Of a stretch of DNA of 64,000 nt, positions 1-9,120 are shown piece after piece. The position numbers and the translations under genes were made by a program. Within the stretch, counting starts at the first letter, position 1. Every line of letters begins with the position of its first letter. The notes under the pieces were generated by a model that was not told the origin of the DNA, searched no databases, and worked only from the letters and a program-made list of their open reading frames with translations. Origin of the DNA: Chloracidobacterium sp. Lineage in GTDB: Bacteria > Acidobacteriota > Blastocatellia > Pyrinomonadales > Pyrinomonadaceae. The stretch is from contig JABTUB010000001.1 of the NCBI GenBank assembly GCA_015075585.1, positions 992,001 to 1,056,000 on the forward strand. Direction: 5' to 3'.

Positions 1-22
1 GGAACTCTTGCGGCACAAATAC

Positions 23-47
23 AGGTCGCGGCAGAAGGCTGCGACCT
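23..47 (-). terminator. hairpin downstream of PilZ-like gene
   Basis: Inverted repeat with a 10-bp stem (23-32 with 38-47, one G-U pair) and a 5-nt loop, 42 bases beyond the stop of the minus-strand PilZ-like gene. No clear U-tract follows on either strand, so termination is only a possibility. Confidence 0.35.
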
Positions 48-88
48 ATAAAGAGTAAATACTTTTCACCGAAAATGTAAGTTTCGAC

Positions 89-865
89 CTACCGATGATG
101 TCCGTTCGATGCTGCTCTCGGGCGTGCGAGCAGCCTTTCCATCGGAAATTCGTAATCAAGGAATTTGAGATGAAGCGTCGTCCGATTGTCCTTTTTTGAG
201 ACGCTAATGTTGCGGATCTCGGCAAAAGTGTAGAAGCCGAAGATCGGGCACGCAGCCTTTACGCGCTCGCCGATCTCGACGTTGAGGTCGCCGGTTATCG
301 AAAAGCCGCCGGCACTGATGTCGTTCGTCATCGCAGTGACCTTTTCGAGGTTTGAACGCTCGCGCCTCATTTTGGTAACAGTGAATTCGATATGTTTCCA
401 AAATCGAGGGTTGCCGCGTTGTTTGAACTGGCTGTTCGCCTCAAGGACCATCCAAAGACCGTCGGGGCGTATGCCGGTAAAGAGATAGCTCTGCGTCGGA
501 TCTTTTTTGAAACTTTCGGGCACCTCTTTGCCGATAAAGCCAACGCCTACGCGGTACTTCGTCTCGCCGTCGATCCGGGTCTTTGTACAGTGCTGCACAA
601 GGCCGAGTGCCGGATACAACTCCTTGTCATGGTCGTACGCGCGGAGGTTCCTGGGCATGGGCAAAACCATCGACACAAGACGCCCCAACGTTACGGGCCG
701 TGTCAGAGTAAAGCCTGCGCCGTTGAGTGAGACGGTTGAAAGAACCGTTACTTCTTTCCAGCTCGTGCCGTCGCCTTCCTTAACCTGAACAATGCTCTGA
801 ATGTCAGCGGCCTGACGAGAAAGGTGACGTCCGTCATCAGCGATCAAATTGTCGTTGCTGCTCAT
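89..865 (-). CDS. tandem PilZ-like domain protein (copy B)
   Basis: 258 aa, no signal peptide or membrane segment, so probably cytoplasmic. Two PilZ-like beta-barrel modules are visible. The N-terminal one (about 30-75) contains STVSLNGAGF, and the C-terminal one (about 165-245) contains NDISAGGF, matching the (D/N)xSxxG part of the c-di-GMP-binding motif. An RxxxR arm is not clear in the first module and only weakly suggested by RRER before the second, so ligand binding is uncertain. It lies 23 nt downstream of a paralogue of the same architecture on the same strand and is probably co-transcribed with it. PilZ proteins usually transmit c-di-GMP signals to motility or envelope functions; no target can be named from this context. 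Confidence 0.7.
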   Translation of the reverse strand: MSSNDNLIADDGRHLSRQAADIQSIVQVKEGDGTSWKEVTVLSTVSLNGAGFTLTRPVTLGRLVSMVLPMPRNLRAYDHDKELYPALGLVQHCTKTRIDGETKYRVGVGFIGKEVPESFKKDPTQSYLFTGIRPDGLWMVLEANSQFKQRGNPRFWKHIEFTVTKMRRERSNLEKVTAMTNDISAGGFSITGDLNVEIGERVKAACPIFGFYTFAEIRNISVSKKDNRTTLHLKFLDYEFPMERLLARPRAASNGHHR

Positions 866-888
866 TTATCGCGTATTACCTGCTGAAA

Positions 889-1692
889 CTATTCGATACC
901 ATCAAGCGGAAAATGACGATCGATGAACTCCAAATGAAGACGAGGGATGCCGTCCTGACCGACCCTTCTGCCGCGAACGACAGAGATTATAGTAACACCG
1001 AACCTTTCGCTCGTAACACGTACGAAAGTGCCGGGAGACAGGTCGAATTGGCTGAAAACAGCCGCACCGCTGAGGCTTATGTTCTCAGTGACCGTGGCTT
1101 CGCTATTGGTAACGTTCCCCTGTTCGTCGATCAATTCGAGGACCAGAGGCTCGGGTATGAAAAGGCGTGATTGCTTGCGGAGATCCTTTGGCAGGTCGCT
1201 GTCATCAGCCATAAGGTCCGCAAGTTTCATCTTCCAAAAGCCTTCTGCGGTCTCGTCCTTGTGACTAATATCGTAAAGGCGCGACGGATGGTCAAGATAA
1301 TCGCTCGGCGGAGTGCGGCCGATAAAGGCGACGCCGACCGCAAACGTTTGGTTCGGGCCTGACGTGATCGCGATGCAGCGTCTTATAAGGCCCCAAATGC
1401 GATATTGGGCTTCGGCATAGTCGTAGCATCTCAACTGCCGAGGCATCGGAATTGTCAGAGCGATCAGGCGGCCGCGTTTTACGGGCCGTTTTAACGTAAA
1501 GCCGGCGCCGAATGCCGACACGTCCGTAAGCCGTGTTACCTCGGTCCAATTGACCTTTGTGTCGAGCTTTACTTCAACTCGTGCGGGCAGCGGAAGAGCG
1601 ATGCGCTGAATGCGTCGATTCTCTTTTTGAGTGGGCGTTGCGGGCGCTTTCGGATGATCGCCAAGCACTTCGTTAGAAAGTATGTTTTGCAT
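889..1692 (-). CDS. tandem PilZ-like domain protein (copy A)
   Basis: 267 aa from ATG at 1692; an in-frame TTG at 1704 is possible, and neither has a good Shine-Dalgarno. The N-terminal PilZ module has RRIQR (RxxxR) followed about 30 residues later by TDVSAFGAGF (DxSxxG), so it keeps both halves of the canonical c-di-GMP-binding signature. The C-terminal module has ENISLSG. The layout and the phrase 'GAGFTLxRPVxxGRL' are shared with the downstream gene, so the two are duplicates. A cytoplasmic c-di-GMP-responsive adaptor is the best guess. It is divergent from gyrA. Confidence 0.7.
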   Translation of the reverse strand: MQNILSNEVLGDHPKAPATPTQKENRRIQRIALPLPARVEVKLDTKVNWTEVTRLTDVSAFGAGFTLKRPVKRGRLIALTIPMPRQLRCYDYAEAQYRIWGLIRRCIAITSGPNQTFAVGVAFIGRTPPSDYLDHPSRLYDISHKDETAEGFWKMKLADLMADDSDLPKDLRKQSRLFIPEPLVLELIDEQGNVTNSEATVTENISLSGAAVFSQFDLSPGTFVRVTSERFGVTIISVVRGRRVGQDGIPRLHLEFIDRHFPLDGIE

Positions 1693-1761
1693 AGGTTTAG
1701 ACAACTTGGGATCGGTTGTTCGGCCTCAGAGATCGGGTCGTTTCGGGGATGTTCGCGTTGG

Positions 1762-1790
1762 TTGCGACACAGGCTTTTCGCCTGTATAAT
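1762..1790 (+). promoter_or_regulatory. sigma-70-type promoter of gyrA
   Basis: TTGCGA (1762-1767), a 17-nt spacer and a perfect TATAAT (1785-1790). The predicted start near 1797 gives a leader of about 90 nt before the gyrA ATG. It is one of the best housekeeping promoter matches in the window. Confidence 0.75.
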
Positions 1791-1886
1791 TTAGAAATAA
1801 TTAAGGCACTGTCTTTTCCAGATTTTTTCGGGGCCGCCGTAAATTTTTCCTGACCGTAAGCCGCAGCCTTTCCTATTCCAAATACG

Positions 1887-4424
1887 ATGGATTCATTACT
1901 AGAACGTAATCAAATAAATATCGAAGACGAGATGCGCCGTTCGTATCTCGATTACGCAATGTCGGTCATCATCGGCCGGGCCTTGCCTGATGTGCGTGAC
2001 GGCCTCAAACCGGTTCACCGCCGTGTTTTGTGGGCGATGAGTGAACTCGGGAACACGCACGGCAAGCCGTATAAGAAATCGGCGCGTGTGGTGGGCGATA
2101 CGATCGGTAAATATCATCCGCACGGCGACACCGCAGTTTACGACACGGTCGTGAGGCTGGCTCAGGACTTTTCGCTTCGCTATCCGCTGGTTGACGGGCA
2201 GGGAAATTTCGGCTCGATAGACGGTGACAATCCCGCGGCGATGCGATATACCGAGGTTCGCCTCCAGAAGATCGCGAATGAAGTGCTTGCGGATATTGAG
2301 AAGGAAACGGTTGATTTTCAGCCGAACTATGACGATTCCTTGTCTGAGCCGAAAGTGCTTCCGACCAGGATCCCGCTCCTTCTTGTAAATGGTTCAGAAG
2401 GCATTGCCGTGGGAATGGCGACAAAGATACCGCCGCATAACCTCACCGAGATATTGGACGGAACCATCGCCTTGTTGAATGACCACACGCTTACCGTCGA
2501 TGACCTCATCAAGTTCATTCCGGGCCCTGACTTTCCGACCGCAGGCTTCATATATGGCCGCGAGGGCATAGTCAGCGCATACAAGACGGGCCGAGGCATC
2601 ATACAGATGCGTGCGAAGGCTGTTGTTGACGAGATCGGACGCGGCGAACGTACCCGAAACGCCATCGTCGTAACCGAGATACCCTATCAGATCAATAAGG
2701 CAAAGCTCCACGAACGTATTGCCGAGCTTGTCCACGAGCGCAAACTTGACGGCGTTTCTGAGGTCCGCGATGAATCGAGCCGCGAAGGGATGCGCCTTGT
2801 CATCGAGTTGAAGCGTGACGCGATCCCGCAAGTCATCCTGAACAAGCTCTACAAACTAACGCCGATGCAGTCGTCATTCGGCATTATTAACATCGCGATC
2901 GTTGACGGCCAGCCGAAATTATTGACGCTCAAGGATATGCTTGCGGCGTTCATCGAGTTTCGCCGCGAAGTCGTCAGGCGGCGGACGGAATTCGACCTCA
3001 AGAAGGCGCAGGCTCGAGCGCATATATTAGAAGGCCTCAATAAGGCCATCGACGCTCTCGACCACATAATTCCGCTCATTAGGAATTCGCGCAGCGTGGA
3101 CGAGGCCCGCCGTTGGCTTACCGCCGATTTTTCGACACTCGATGAGGTTCAGAAATGGCGCGGCATCGCCGGAAGCAAAACCGACGAACAGTTCAGAAAA
3201 GAGCTGCGCAAGATCATTGCGAGCCTTGAATTCAGCGAGATACAAGCCCAGGCGATCCTCGACCTGCAGCTTCGCAGGCTGTCGGCCCTTGAGCGGCAAA
3301 AGATCCTCGACGAGTACGAAGAGATCATCCGCTACATTGCCGAGCTTGAGAATATCCTTGCCAATGAGAGCGTCCTGCGGCAAGTGATAATCGACGAATT
3401 GAGCGAGATCAAAAAGGCCTACGGTGATGCACGCCGGACGACCATCGTCGATGCGGGCGTCGATCTCAAGATCGAGGACCTCATTGCTGACGAAGAGGTC
3501 GCCATAACGGTCACGAAGGCCGGCTATATCAAACGCACACCTGTATCGACCTATTCACGGCAGGGCCGCGGCGGCAAGGGAAGGCTTGGTGCGACCGCGA
3601 AGAATGATGACTTTGTCGAGCATCTTTTTACCGCGTCAACGCACGATGCTCTGATGATCTTTACCGATGACGGCCAGGTCTTCAAGATCAAGGTGCACGA
3701 GATCCCGGAAGCGGCGGCCGCCGCCCGCGGCAAGGCAGTTGTCAACCTTGTGCAGCTCTCTCAGGAGCGTAAGATGGTCGCGACAATGGCGGTTCGGGAC
3801 TTTACGGAAGAGATATATCTGACGATGGTCACGCGGAACGGCGTTATCAAGAAGACCGCACTTCGCGAGTTCCAGAATATTCGTGCGAACGGCATCAATG
3901 CCATCAATATCGATGAGGGCGACGAGCTGATCGAGGTAATTCGCACCGACGGCAAGCAGCACATCTTTGTCGCAACGCACGACGGAATGGCTGTCCGCTT
4001 CAAGGAAACCGATGTGCGGCCGATGGGACGCGCGGCACGCGGTGTCCGCGGAGTGAACTTGCGCGGCGGTGATTATGTCGTATCTGTTTGTGCCGTCCTG
4101 CCGGACGGCTCCGAGAAGGTTCTATCGGTGTCAGAAAAAGGCTTTGGCAAGCAAACGACCGTTGACAGTTATCGGCTGACCAAGCGTGGCGGCATCGGCG
4201 TCATCAATATGAAGACGACGGACAAGACCGGCAAGGTCGTTGCCGCATTCCCCGTAGCCGACGACAGCGAGATAATGATAATCACGCAGCAGGCAAAGCT
4301 GATCCGGCTCGGCGTTGACAAGATACGCGAAACGGGCCGCAGCGCACAGGGCGTTACGCTTATCAAGTGCGGCGAGGACGACCTTGTTACAAGCGCGTCG
4401 CTGCTCGCCGCGGATGAGGAGTAG
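1887..4424 (+). CDS. gyrA: DNA gyrase subunit A
   Basis: 845 aa, the usual length. GyrA breaks and rejoins DNA in the A2B2 gyrase that introduces negative supercoils. The catalytic tyrosine is Y121 in [10 protein letters not shown]. The quinolone-resistance region [10 protein letters not shown] carries T82 and D86 at the E. coli S83 and D87 positions. The C-terminal beta-pinwheel contains a GyrA box, QGRGGKG (559-565), close to the canonical QRRGGKG, which separates it from ParC. The first residues ([10 protein letters not shown]...[15 protein letters not shown]) align with the family, supporting this ATG. It is a single-gene unit behind a strong promoter and converges on a secreted protein gene 9 bp beyond its stop. 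gyrB is not in the window. Confidence 0.98.
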   Translation: MDSLLERNQINIEDEMRRSYLDYAMSVIIGRALPDVRDGLKPVHRRVLWAMSELGNTHGKPYKKSARVVGDTIGKYHPHGDTAVYDTVVRLAQDFSLRYPLVDGQGNFGSIDGDNPAAMRYTEVRLQKIANEVLADIEKETVDFQPNYDDSLSEPKVLPTRIPLLLVNGSEGIAVGMATKIPPHNLTEILDGTIALLNDHTLTVDDLIKFIPGPDFPTAGFIYGREGIVSAYKTGRGIIQMRAKAVVDEIGRGERTRNAIVVTEIPYQINKAKLHERIAELVHERKLDGVSEVRDESSREGMRLVIELKRDAIPQVILNKLYKLTPMQSSFGIINIAIVDGQPKLLTLKDMLAAFIEFRREVVRRRTEFDLKKAQARAHILEGLNKAIDALDHIIPLIRNSRSVDEARRWLTADFSTLDEVQKWRGIAGSKTDEQFRKELRKIIASLEFSEIQAQAILDLQLRRLSALERQKILDEYEEIIRYIAELENILANESVLRQVIIDELSEIKKAYGDARRTTIVDAGVDLKIEDLIADEEVAITVTKAGYIKRTPVSTYSRQGRGGKGRLGATAKNDDFVEHLFTASTHDALMIFTDDGQVFKIKVHEIPEAAAAARGKAVVNLVQLSQERKMVATMAVRDFTEEIYLTMVTRNGVIKKTALREFQNIRANGINAINIDEGDELIEVIRTDGKQHIFVATHDGMAVRFKETDVRPMGRAARGVRGVNLRGGDYVVSVCAVLPDGSEKVLSVSEKGFGKQTTVDSYRLTKRGGIGVINMKTTDKTGKVVAAFPVADDSEIMIITQQAKLIRLGVDKIRETGRSAQGVTLIKCGEDDLVTSASLLAADEE

Positions 4425-4433
4425 CGGATTGCC

Positions 4434-6086
4434 TCAGAAGCAGCTCCATTGATTGCCGATGACCATTGCGGGAGCTCCGCTTCCGCCGCCTTGGCAAGGC
4501 GTTGTGTTGCGGCGGCAGTCGCTGCAATAGACCAGCGAACCGTTCGCCTTGCCTTGCGGGAGCGTATTTACCGGCATGGGTGCGAGCTGAAGCGGCGCAC
4601 CCATCTTCGTGTCATAGCCGAAATAGGTCGGATGGCCTGTTACCGAACCTTCGGACGGCTGGCCGGTCATAAAGATCACCGAAGCCTTATCAAAATTATT
4701 CTTTCCGTAATTTTGACATCCCACGATGTAGCCGTCGTAGCAAAAACGATCACCCGTTGAATATACCCGCAGTCTGTCATCGGTGCGAAAGGTATTGCCA
4801 AGATAATAACTTCCCGTTGAAACAAGCGTACGACGGCCTTTGAATACGATCGGGTCGCCGAAGATCGAGTTGACGATGGTGATCGGGAACGTGTAATCGC
4901 CCGCCAGCGGATTGTTCACCTCGTTGAATACGATCGAATTGGTCATCGCCTCGGTCTGCGAGCCGATGATCGTGGTCGGCCCGCTGTCGAGAATGTCGAT
5001 GAACGTGCCGCCGAGTGCACCGGGGAAGCCGCCGCCAAAAGTATCCTCGATCAGCACAAGGCCGACGCGTTCGAAGTGCATCGAGTTCGCGGCTTGTCCG
5101 GGGCCTCTCTTCGGATTAGTAAAGAATGAGCCGGTGATCTTCCAGTCGGTATTGCGGGCGTTGACCCAGATGCCGGCATCACGATTCATCACAAAACGAC
5201 AGGCATTGACCTTTATGTAGTCGATCTGCCAATTGAGGTTCGTTTGCGGCAATCCGTAAGCGTGGATGCCGCGATTGAAGTTCGAGAACGACACGCGGTC
5301 GAAATTAAAGCCTTGCGACGTGTTCCATGCACCCATCATCTCGATGCCGCTCGTGCCGTCGCTGCTGTCGGAGTACAGTTCGAGGTCGCGAAGCGTAACA
5401 TGCTCGGTACACTCGCCCACACGCAGAAGAGCGGTGCCGGAGCGTGTGAGCCTAAGCCTCGCGGGATTCTTGCGCGTAATGTTGCTTGTTGCCGCGAGCG
5501 AATGAAGGCCGTTCGTGCCTTGGATAATGATGCCGGAAGGTACCGTTACCGCGGAAGTTATGACGTAATCGCCGTCCGGTATGGTAAGCGTGCCGCCGTT
5601 GTTCGATCCAATGGCCGCCATTGCGCTCTTGAACGCAGCAGTGTCATCGGTCATACCGTCGCCCGCCGCGCCGAAGTCGCGTATATTAAAAAAGCCCCGC
5701 GTCCGTTCATCGGACAAAGCAAGTATGGTGTACGATATCGGGCCCGAATATCTGTCGCCCTGAAAGGAAACTTTGTACTGCTTGTCCTCGCCCTCAAAAC
5801 ACCACTTCTTATCGCCGGCATTGCTCAGTAACGCCGTTGACGCGCTCGTTTGCCGAAGCGAACCGGCGCTGCCGCCGCACGGCCGTATCTTCATCTGTGT
5901 CGAAGGATCAAGGTCGGTTATCGTTACAGCGGTCGATTGCGCCGGATAACGCAATGCACAGGTTGCAGATGTATGGTTACGCGGAGCATCAACAATGACG
6001 TTATAGCCCTCGAACCGATATTGAGCTGATACGGCAAGCTGTAAGAAAAGAAGACAAGCGGCGGTAAACAATAGCGTTTTCAACAT
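4434..6086 (-). CDS. secreted pectate-lyase-fold (right-handed beta-helix) protein
   Basis: 550 aa. Residues 1-21 form a signal peptide ending in VSAQ, so the protein is exported. Residues about 130-200 carry the typical start of the Pectate_lyase_3 family (FNIRDFGAAGDGMTDDTAAF, then GGTLTIPDGDY), followed by a long repetitive beta-helix rich in Asn and Gly. Relatives include polysaccharide lyases, GH28-like enzymes and phage tailspike-like proteins; I cannot identify catalytic residues, so the substrate is unknown. The C-terminus has two CxxC-like pairs (CSDCRRNTTPC), possibly disulfides. It follows ruvB after 55 nt on the same strand and may be read through from it. Confidence 0.75.
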   Translation of the reverse strand: MLKTLLFTAACLLFLQLAVSAQYRFEGYNVIVDAPRNHTSATCALRYPAQSTAVTITDLDPSTQMKIRPCGGSAGSLRQTSASTALLSNAGDKKWCFEGEDKQYKVSFQGDRYSGPISYTILALSDERTRGFFNIRDFGAAGDGMTDDTAAFKSAMAAIGSNNGGTLTIPDGDYVITSAVTVPSGIIIQGTNGLHSLAATSNITRKNPARLRLTRSGTALLRVGECTEHVTLRDLELYSDSSDGTSGIEMMGAWNTSQGFNFDRVSFSNFNRGIHAYGLPQTNLNWQIDYIKVNACRFVMNRDAGIWVNARNTDWKITGSFFTNPKRGPGQAANSMHFERVGLVLIEDTFGGGFPGALGGTFIDILDSGPTTIIGSQTEAMTNSIVFNEVNNPLAGDYTFPITIVNSIFGDPIVFKGRRTLVSTGSYYLGNTFRTDDRLRVYSTGDRFCYDGYIVGCQNYGKNNFDKASVIFMTGQPSEGSVTGHPTYFGYDTKMGAPLQLAPMPVNTLPQGKANGSLVYCSDCRRNTTPCQGGGSGAPAMVIGNQWSCF

Positions 6087-6141
6087 AATGCAAGATTATC
6101 GCGCAAACGGTGCGAAAACGTCGAAGAGCCGTCCGGCGACG

Positions 6142-7173
6142 CTAATTGAAGAGCGAAGGAGCTTTTTCGGGAAGCACAATGTCGAAGTGTTCGCAGGCAA
6201 GGCGCGTAGCAATGCGTCCGCGGGGCGTTCGGTCGATGAAACCGATCTGGAGCAGATACGGCTCGATGATCTCTTCGATCGAATCCTTTTCCTCGTGCAG
6301 CGCCGCCGACAGCGTGCCGAGGCCGACGGGGCCGCCGTCGAATTTCTCGATTATCATTCGAAGGAACTTTGCGTCGCGTTCGTCCAGCCCGTATGAGTCA
6401 ACTTCCATTCGGTCGAGCGATCGTCCGGCAACTTCACCGCTGATATGGCCTTCGTGATCGACCTCTGCAAAGTCGCGCACACGGCGGAGCAAGCGGTTGA
6501 CGATACGCGGCGTGCCGCGGCCGCGTCGTGCGATCTCGTGAGAACCTTCGCGATCAACGCTTACATTCAGTATTGCCGCCGAACGCTCACAGATCGTTTG
6601 AAGTTCGGCGACCTCGTAGAAATCGAGGTGGAAAACAATGCCGAAACGCCCGCGAAGCGGTGCGGTGATCATTCCCGGCCGCGTCGTTGCCCCGATAAGC
6701 GTGAACTTTGGCAGCTCAAGCTTTACGGAGCGTGCAGACGGTCCTTGGCCGATCAAGATGTCGAGGCTGTAATCCTCCATTGCCGGATAGAGGATCTCTT
6801 CGATCGCAGGATTCAAGCGATGTATCTCGTCGATGAACAGGACATCGCCTTCCTCGAGGTTCGTCAGTATCGCGGCAAGGTCGCCGGCCTTTTCTATGAC
6901 AGGCCCCGATGTTGATTTGAGCGATGCACCCATTTCGTTCGCGACGATATTCGAAAGTGTTGTTTTGCCTACTCCCGGAGGCCCTGTTAGCAGAATATGA
7001 TCGAGAGCCTCGCGCCGCTTCAATGCAGCCTTCATAAAGACGCGAAGATTCTCTTTGATCTTCGGCTGGCCGATGTATTCGGTCAATTTTGCCGGCCGCA
7101 GGCTCGCCTCAAAGCGGCACTCTTCTGCCGACAGCTCGTCGGTCCTTATGTCGATGGCGGCAATGTTGTTCAT
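6142..7173 (-). CDS. ruvB: Holliday junction branch-migration ATPase RuvB
   Basis: 343 aa, full length. RuvB is the hexameric AAA+ motor that drives branch migration with RuvA during recombinational repair. Walker A is [10 protein letters not shown] and Walker B is LFIDEIHRL; the C-terminal winged helix ends in RTPRGRIAT. An AAGGA Shine-Dalgarno precedes the ATG. It lies 9 nt after a CPBP protease gene that separates it from ruvA. ruvC is not in the window. Confidence 0.98.
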   Translation of the reverse strand: MNNIAAIDIRTDELSAEECRFEASLRPAKLTEYIGQPKIKENLRVFMKAALKRREALDHILLTGPPGVGKTTLSNIVANEMGASLKSTSGPVIEKAGDLAAILTNLEEGDVLFIDEIHRLNPAIEEILYPAMEDYSLDILIGQGPSARSVKLELPKFTLIGATTRPGMITAPLRGRFGIVFHLDFYEVAELQTICERSAAILNVSVDREGSHEIARRGRGTPRIVNRLLRRVRDFAEVDHEGHISGEVAGRSLDRMEVDSYGLDERDAKFLRMIIEKFDGGPVGLGTLSAALHEEKDSIEEIIEPYLLQIGFIDRTPRGRIATRLACEHFDIVLPEKAPSLFN

Positions 7174-7182
7174 CGATATTCC

Positions 7183-7944
7183 TTAAAATAATAGCCCTTT
7201 GTTGTACAGAGCCAAAATATCCATTGAAAAGGCTACGGTGCAATGCAGCACGAGGCCGAGCCATATTGTGCCGTTCCTGTACGATATCCAGCCGAGGAAC
7301 AGGCCGGCAAAGACCGCCGCGAACGTCTCGGCCATCGGTTTTTGAAAGTGGATCATCGTGTAGGGAACTGTCATTGCAAGTATCGAATAAAGCCCTAGAG
7401 ACGGTTTGAGGCTGTGAACGAGAAAGCCGCGAAAAAAGAATTCGAGGCCGAAGAATTGCAGGAAATAGACGGCCTCCCAGACGATCAAGATCGTGCCGGT
7501 ATAAGGCGCGTCATTGTATATCTTCAGAAACGGATACTTTGCGGCAAATGCTCCCGTCAGCGACATAAGGAAGATCAGTGGCAGCATTATTGCGATACAC
7601 ACTGCGAGCAGCTTGAGGAATCCGGGTTCGACCCTTGCGGCGATACCGACCTCACTGAGCTTTCGTTTTTGAATGAAGCGCACGAACAAGGCCGGAACTA
7701 TGAAATAGAATGTTACAGAGACAGTTACCCACCAAATAAGCGCGTAAAGATTGTTGTCTCTCGAATAAAACGCCGCGTCGCCGATATTTGAGAAAGGCGT
7801 GTGCGCGAGAATTGCACGCAGGTACGCGGGATCTTTGAGATAGGTGATACAAGTAAGGCCGACCGCCGCATAAACGAGCGCAAAACTCGCCCGCTTGTCG
7901 AGTGAACTCAGGTCGGCCTTTATATGCCTCAGAACTTCAAGCAT
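7183..7944 (-). CDS. CPBP-family intramembrane metalloprotease-like protein
   Basis: 253 aa from ATG at 7944, with AGG six bases upstream. A GTG at 7980 would overlap ruvA and is less likely. There are about six to eight membrane segments. The family signature appears as FFGLEFFFRGF, the equivalent of EExxxRG with the first Glu replaced by Leu; the second motif is MIHF (FxxxH-like) and the third LVLHCTVAFSMD. The family includes CAAX prenyl endopeptidases and bacteriocin-immunity proteases. Loss of one Glu could mean altered or absent activity, although single-Glu variants occur in the family. It sits between ruvA and ruvB, an unusual insertion into that operon; no link to recombination is known. 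Confidence 0.75.
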   Translation of the reverse strand: MLEVLRHIKADLSSLDKRASFALVYAAVGLTCITYLKDPAYLRAILAHTPFSNIGDAAFYSRDNNLYALIWWVTVSVTFYFIVPALFVRFIQKRKLSEVGIAARVEPGFLKLLAVCIAIMLPLIFLMSLTGAFAAKYPFLKIYNDAPYTGTILIVWEAVYFLQFFGLEFFFRGFLVHSLKPSLGLYSILAMTVPYTMIHFQKPMAETFAAVFAGLFLGWISYRNGTIWLGLVLHCTVAFSMDILALYNKGLLF

Positions 7945-7951
7945 AAAGAGC

Positions 7952-8554
7952 CTATTTTGCGAGGAGTTGAAGTGCCGCACGGAGCAGCTTTTGGACAGAT
8001 ATCTCCGTACCGCCCTTTACGGCCTGCTGCAAGGCCTTTTCGGCGGCCGTGCGTTGATAGCCGAGATTAACGAGGGCCGACAGAGCGTCGTCAAAGGCCT
8101 TGCCGCCTTCCGTATCCGAAATCCCTGCCGCCGGACGTGCGTCGCGGCCAATCTCAGCAAGTTTGTCGCGAAGTTCGAGGACGAGCCGCTCCGCCGTCTT
8201 TTTTCCGACACCCGGGATCGATGTAAGCCGAGCGAAATTGTCGGTTCTGATAGCATGAGCCAGATCCTCGGCACTGACGCCGGAAAGGATCGTGATCGCA
8301 AGCTTCGGGCCGACTCCCTGCACAGAAATGAGCCGCAGGAAAAGATCGCGTTCGCTTGCCGTACTAAAGCCGAACAGCACTATCGCATCTTCGCGAACAT
8401 GAGTATGGATGCGAAGCGAAACACGGCTGCCTGCCTCGCCAAGTTCATAGAAGGTCGAAAGCGGCACCGACACCTCATAGCCTACGCCCGCGACATCAAC
8501 AACGATGGCATCGGTCGTTTTCTCGATAATTTTTCCGCTGAGGTGTGCGATCAT
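7952..8554 (-). CDS. ruvA: Holliday junction DNA-binding protein RuvA
   Basis: 200 aa, typical length. RuvA tetramers bind Holliday junctions and load RuvB. The OB fold lies at 1-65 (MIAHLSGKI...VGYEV), followed by two helix-hairpin-helix motifs, ISVQGVGPKLA and LTSIPGVGKKTAERL, and a C-terminal RuvB-contacting domain. It is the first gene of a minus-strand operon (ruvA, CPBP protease, ruvB, pectate-lyase-fold protein). The leader is very short and overlaps a perfect palindrome. Confidence 0.97.
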   Translation of the reverse strand: MIAHLSGKIIEKTTDAIVVDVAGVGYEVSVPLSTFYELGEAGSRVSLRIHTHVREDAIVLFGFSTASERDLFLRLISVQGVGPKLAITILSGVSAEDLAHAIRTDNFARLTSIPGVGKKTAERLVLELRDKLAEIGRDARPAAGISDTEGGKAFDDALSALVNLGYQRTAAEKALQQAVKGGTEISVQKLLRAALQLLAK

Positions 8555-8555
8555 T

Positions 8556-8603
8556 GTTTCATACTTGAAACGTGATTGTACGGCAATTTATGTCAGTCGG
8601 CAA
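8556..8603 (-). promoter_or_regulatory. ruvA promoter with palindromic operator
   Basis: On the minus strand: TTGCCG (8598-8603), 17 nt, TACAAT (8575-8580), then a perfect palindrome GTTTCA-N4-TGAAAC (8556-8571) ending one base before the ruvA ATG. The palindrome covers the expected transcription start, where a repressor would bind. As ruvAB is SOS-regulated in many bacteria, a lineage-specific LexA box is a reasonable hypothesis, not shown. Confidence 0.6.
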
Positions 8604-8714
8604 ATCGGATAGGCTGCCGCTTGCGGCAAAGGCGAAAATACGAATATCAAAGAAAAAATGAACGGTAAGAAACTCGGATCAAAATTTCCGCATCAAACGT
8701 AGTACATTATTTGA

Positions 8715-8734
8715 TATAATGAGACATCGAGGGG
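8715..8734 (+). promoter_or_regulatory. -10 element and RBS for the small membrane protein
   Basis: A perfect TATAAT at 8715-8720 with no convincing -35, followed by the Shine-Dalgarno GAGGGG (8729-8734) four bases before the ATG at 8739. If both are used, the leader is only about 12 nt. Confidence 0.45.
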
Positions 8735-8738
8735 TTTT

Positions 8739-9041
8739 ATGGGTTTTCTAAAGCGTTTTATTCCGTTCATCATAACTTTCACGATCGGTATGGCGGTGAG
8801 CGGGCTGTTCATGAGCGCTGCACCGGCATCTTCACCAAATCGCTGGGAAGGCCGTAGCTGCCGCGGACATCGGATGAAGGATCTGAGAATGGAGAATGAG
8901 CAGCTTCGGCAGGAGAATGAGGCATTGCGTGAACAGTTGAACGATCCTCAGTTCATTGCTCCGGTTCCGCCGCCGCCGGCAATGCCGCACGATCCGGCGG
9001 CTGCACCGAAAATGCGAATGCGGGGACACACCGGCAACTAG
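8739..9041 (+). CDS. small membrane-anchored coiled-coil protein
   Basis: 100 aa, not recognised. Residues 6-28 form one hydrophobic segment (FIPFIITFTIGMAVSGLFM), then a basic stretch, a short coiled coil at about 50-70 (RMENEQLRQENEALREQL) and a Pro-rich tail (PVPPPPAMPHDP). A strong GAGGGG Shine-Dalgarno supports the start. It is the first plus-strand gene before the microcompartment locus, 79 bp upstream of the aldolase. Co-transcription is possible, but nothing in the protein resembles a shell or cargo protein. Confidence 0.6.
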   Translation: MGFLKRFIPFIITFTIGMAVSGLFMSAAPASSPNRWEGRSCRGHRMKDLRMENEQLRQENEALREQLNDPQFIAPVPPPPAMPHDPAAAPKMRMRGHTGN

Positions 9042-9072
9042 AAACGCCGTTATCGGCATTAAAGAAGCCGCC

Positions 9073-9104
9073 GATTAACACCGCGCCTGCGGGCTGTGTT
9101 AATC
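9073..9104 (+). promoter_or_regulatory. inverted repeat upstream of BMC operon
   Basis: GATTAACAC (9073-9081) and GTGTTAATC (9096-9104) form a 9-bp inverted repeat around a GC-rich 14-nt core that can pair internally. It ends 16 bp before the aldolase ATG, so it could be an operator or a 5' hairpin. The sequence AACCACAGATTAACAC on the other strand resembles a motif common in intergenic DNA of several phyla, so it may instead be a dispersed repeat. Confidence 0.4.
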
Positions 9105-9120
9105 TGTGGTTTCTTTGTTT

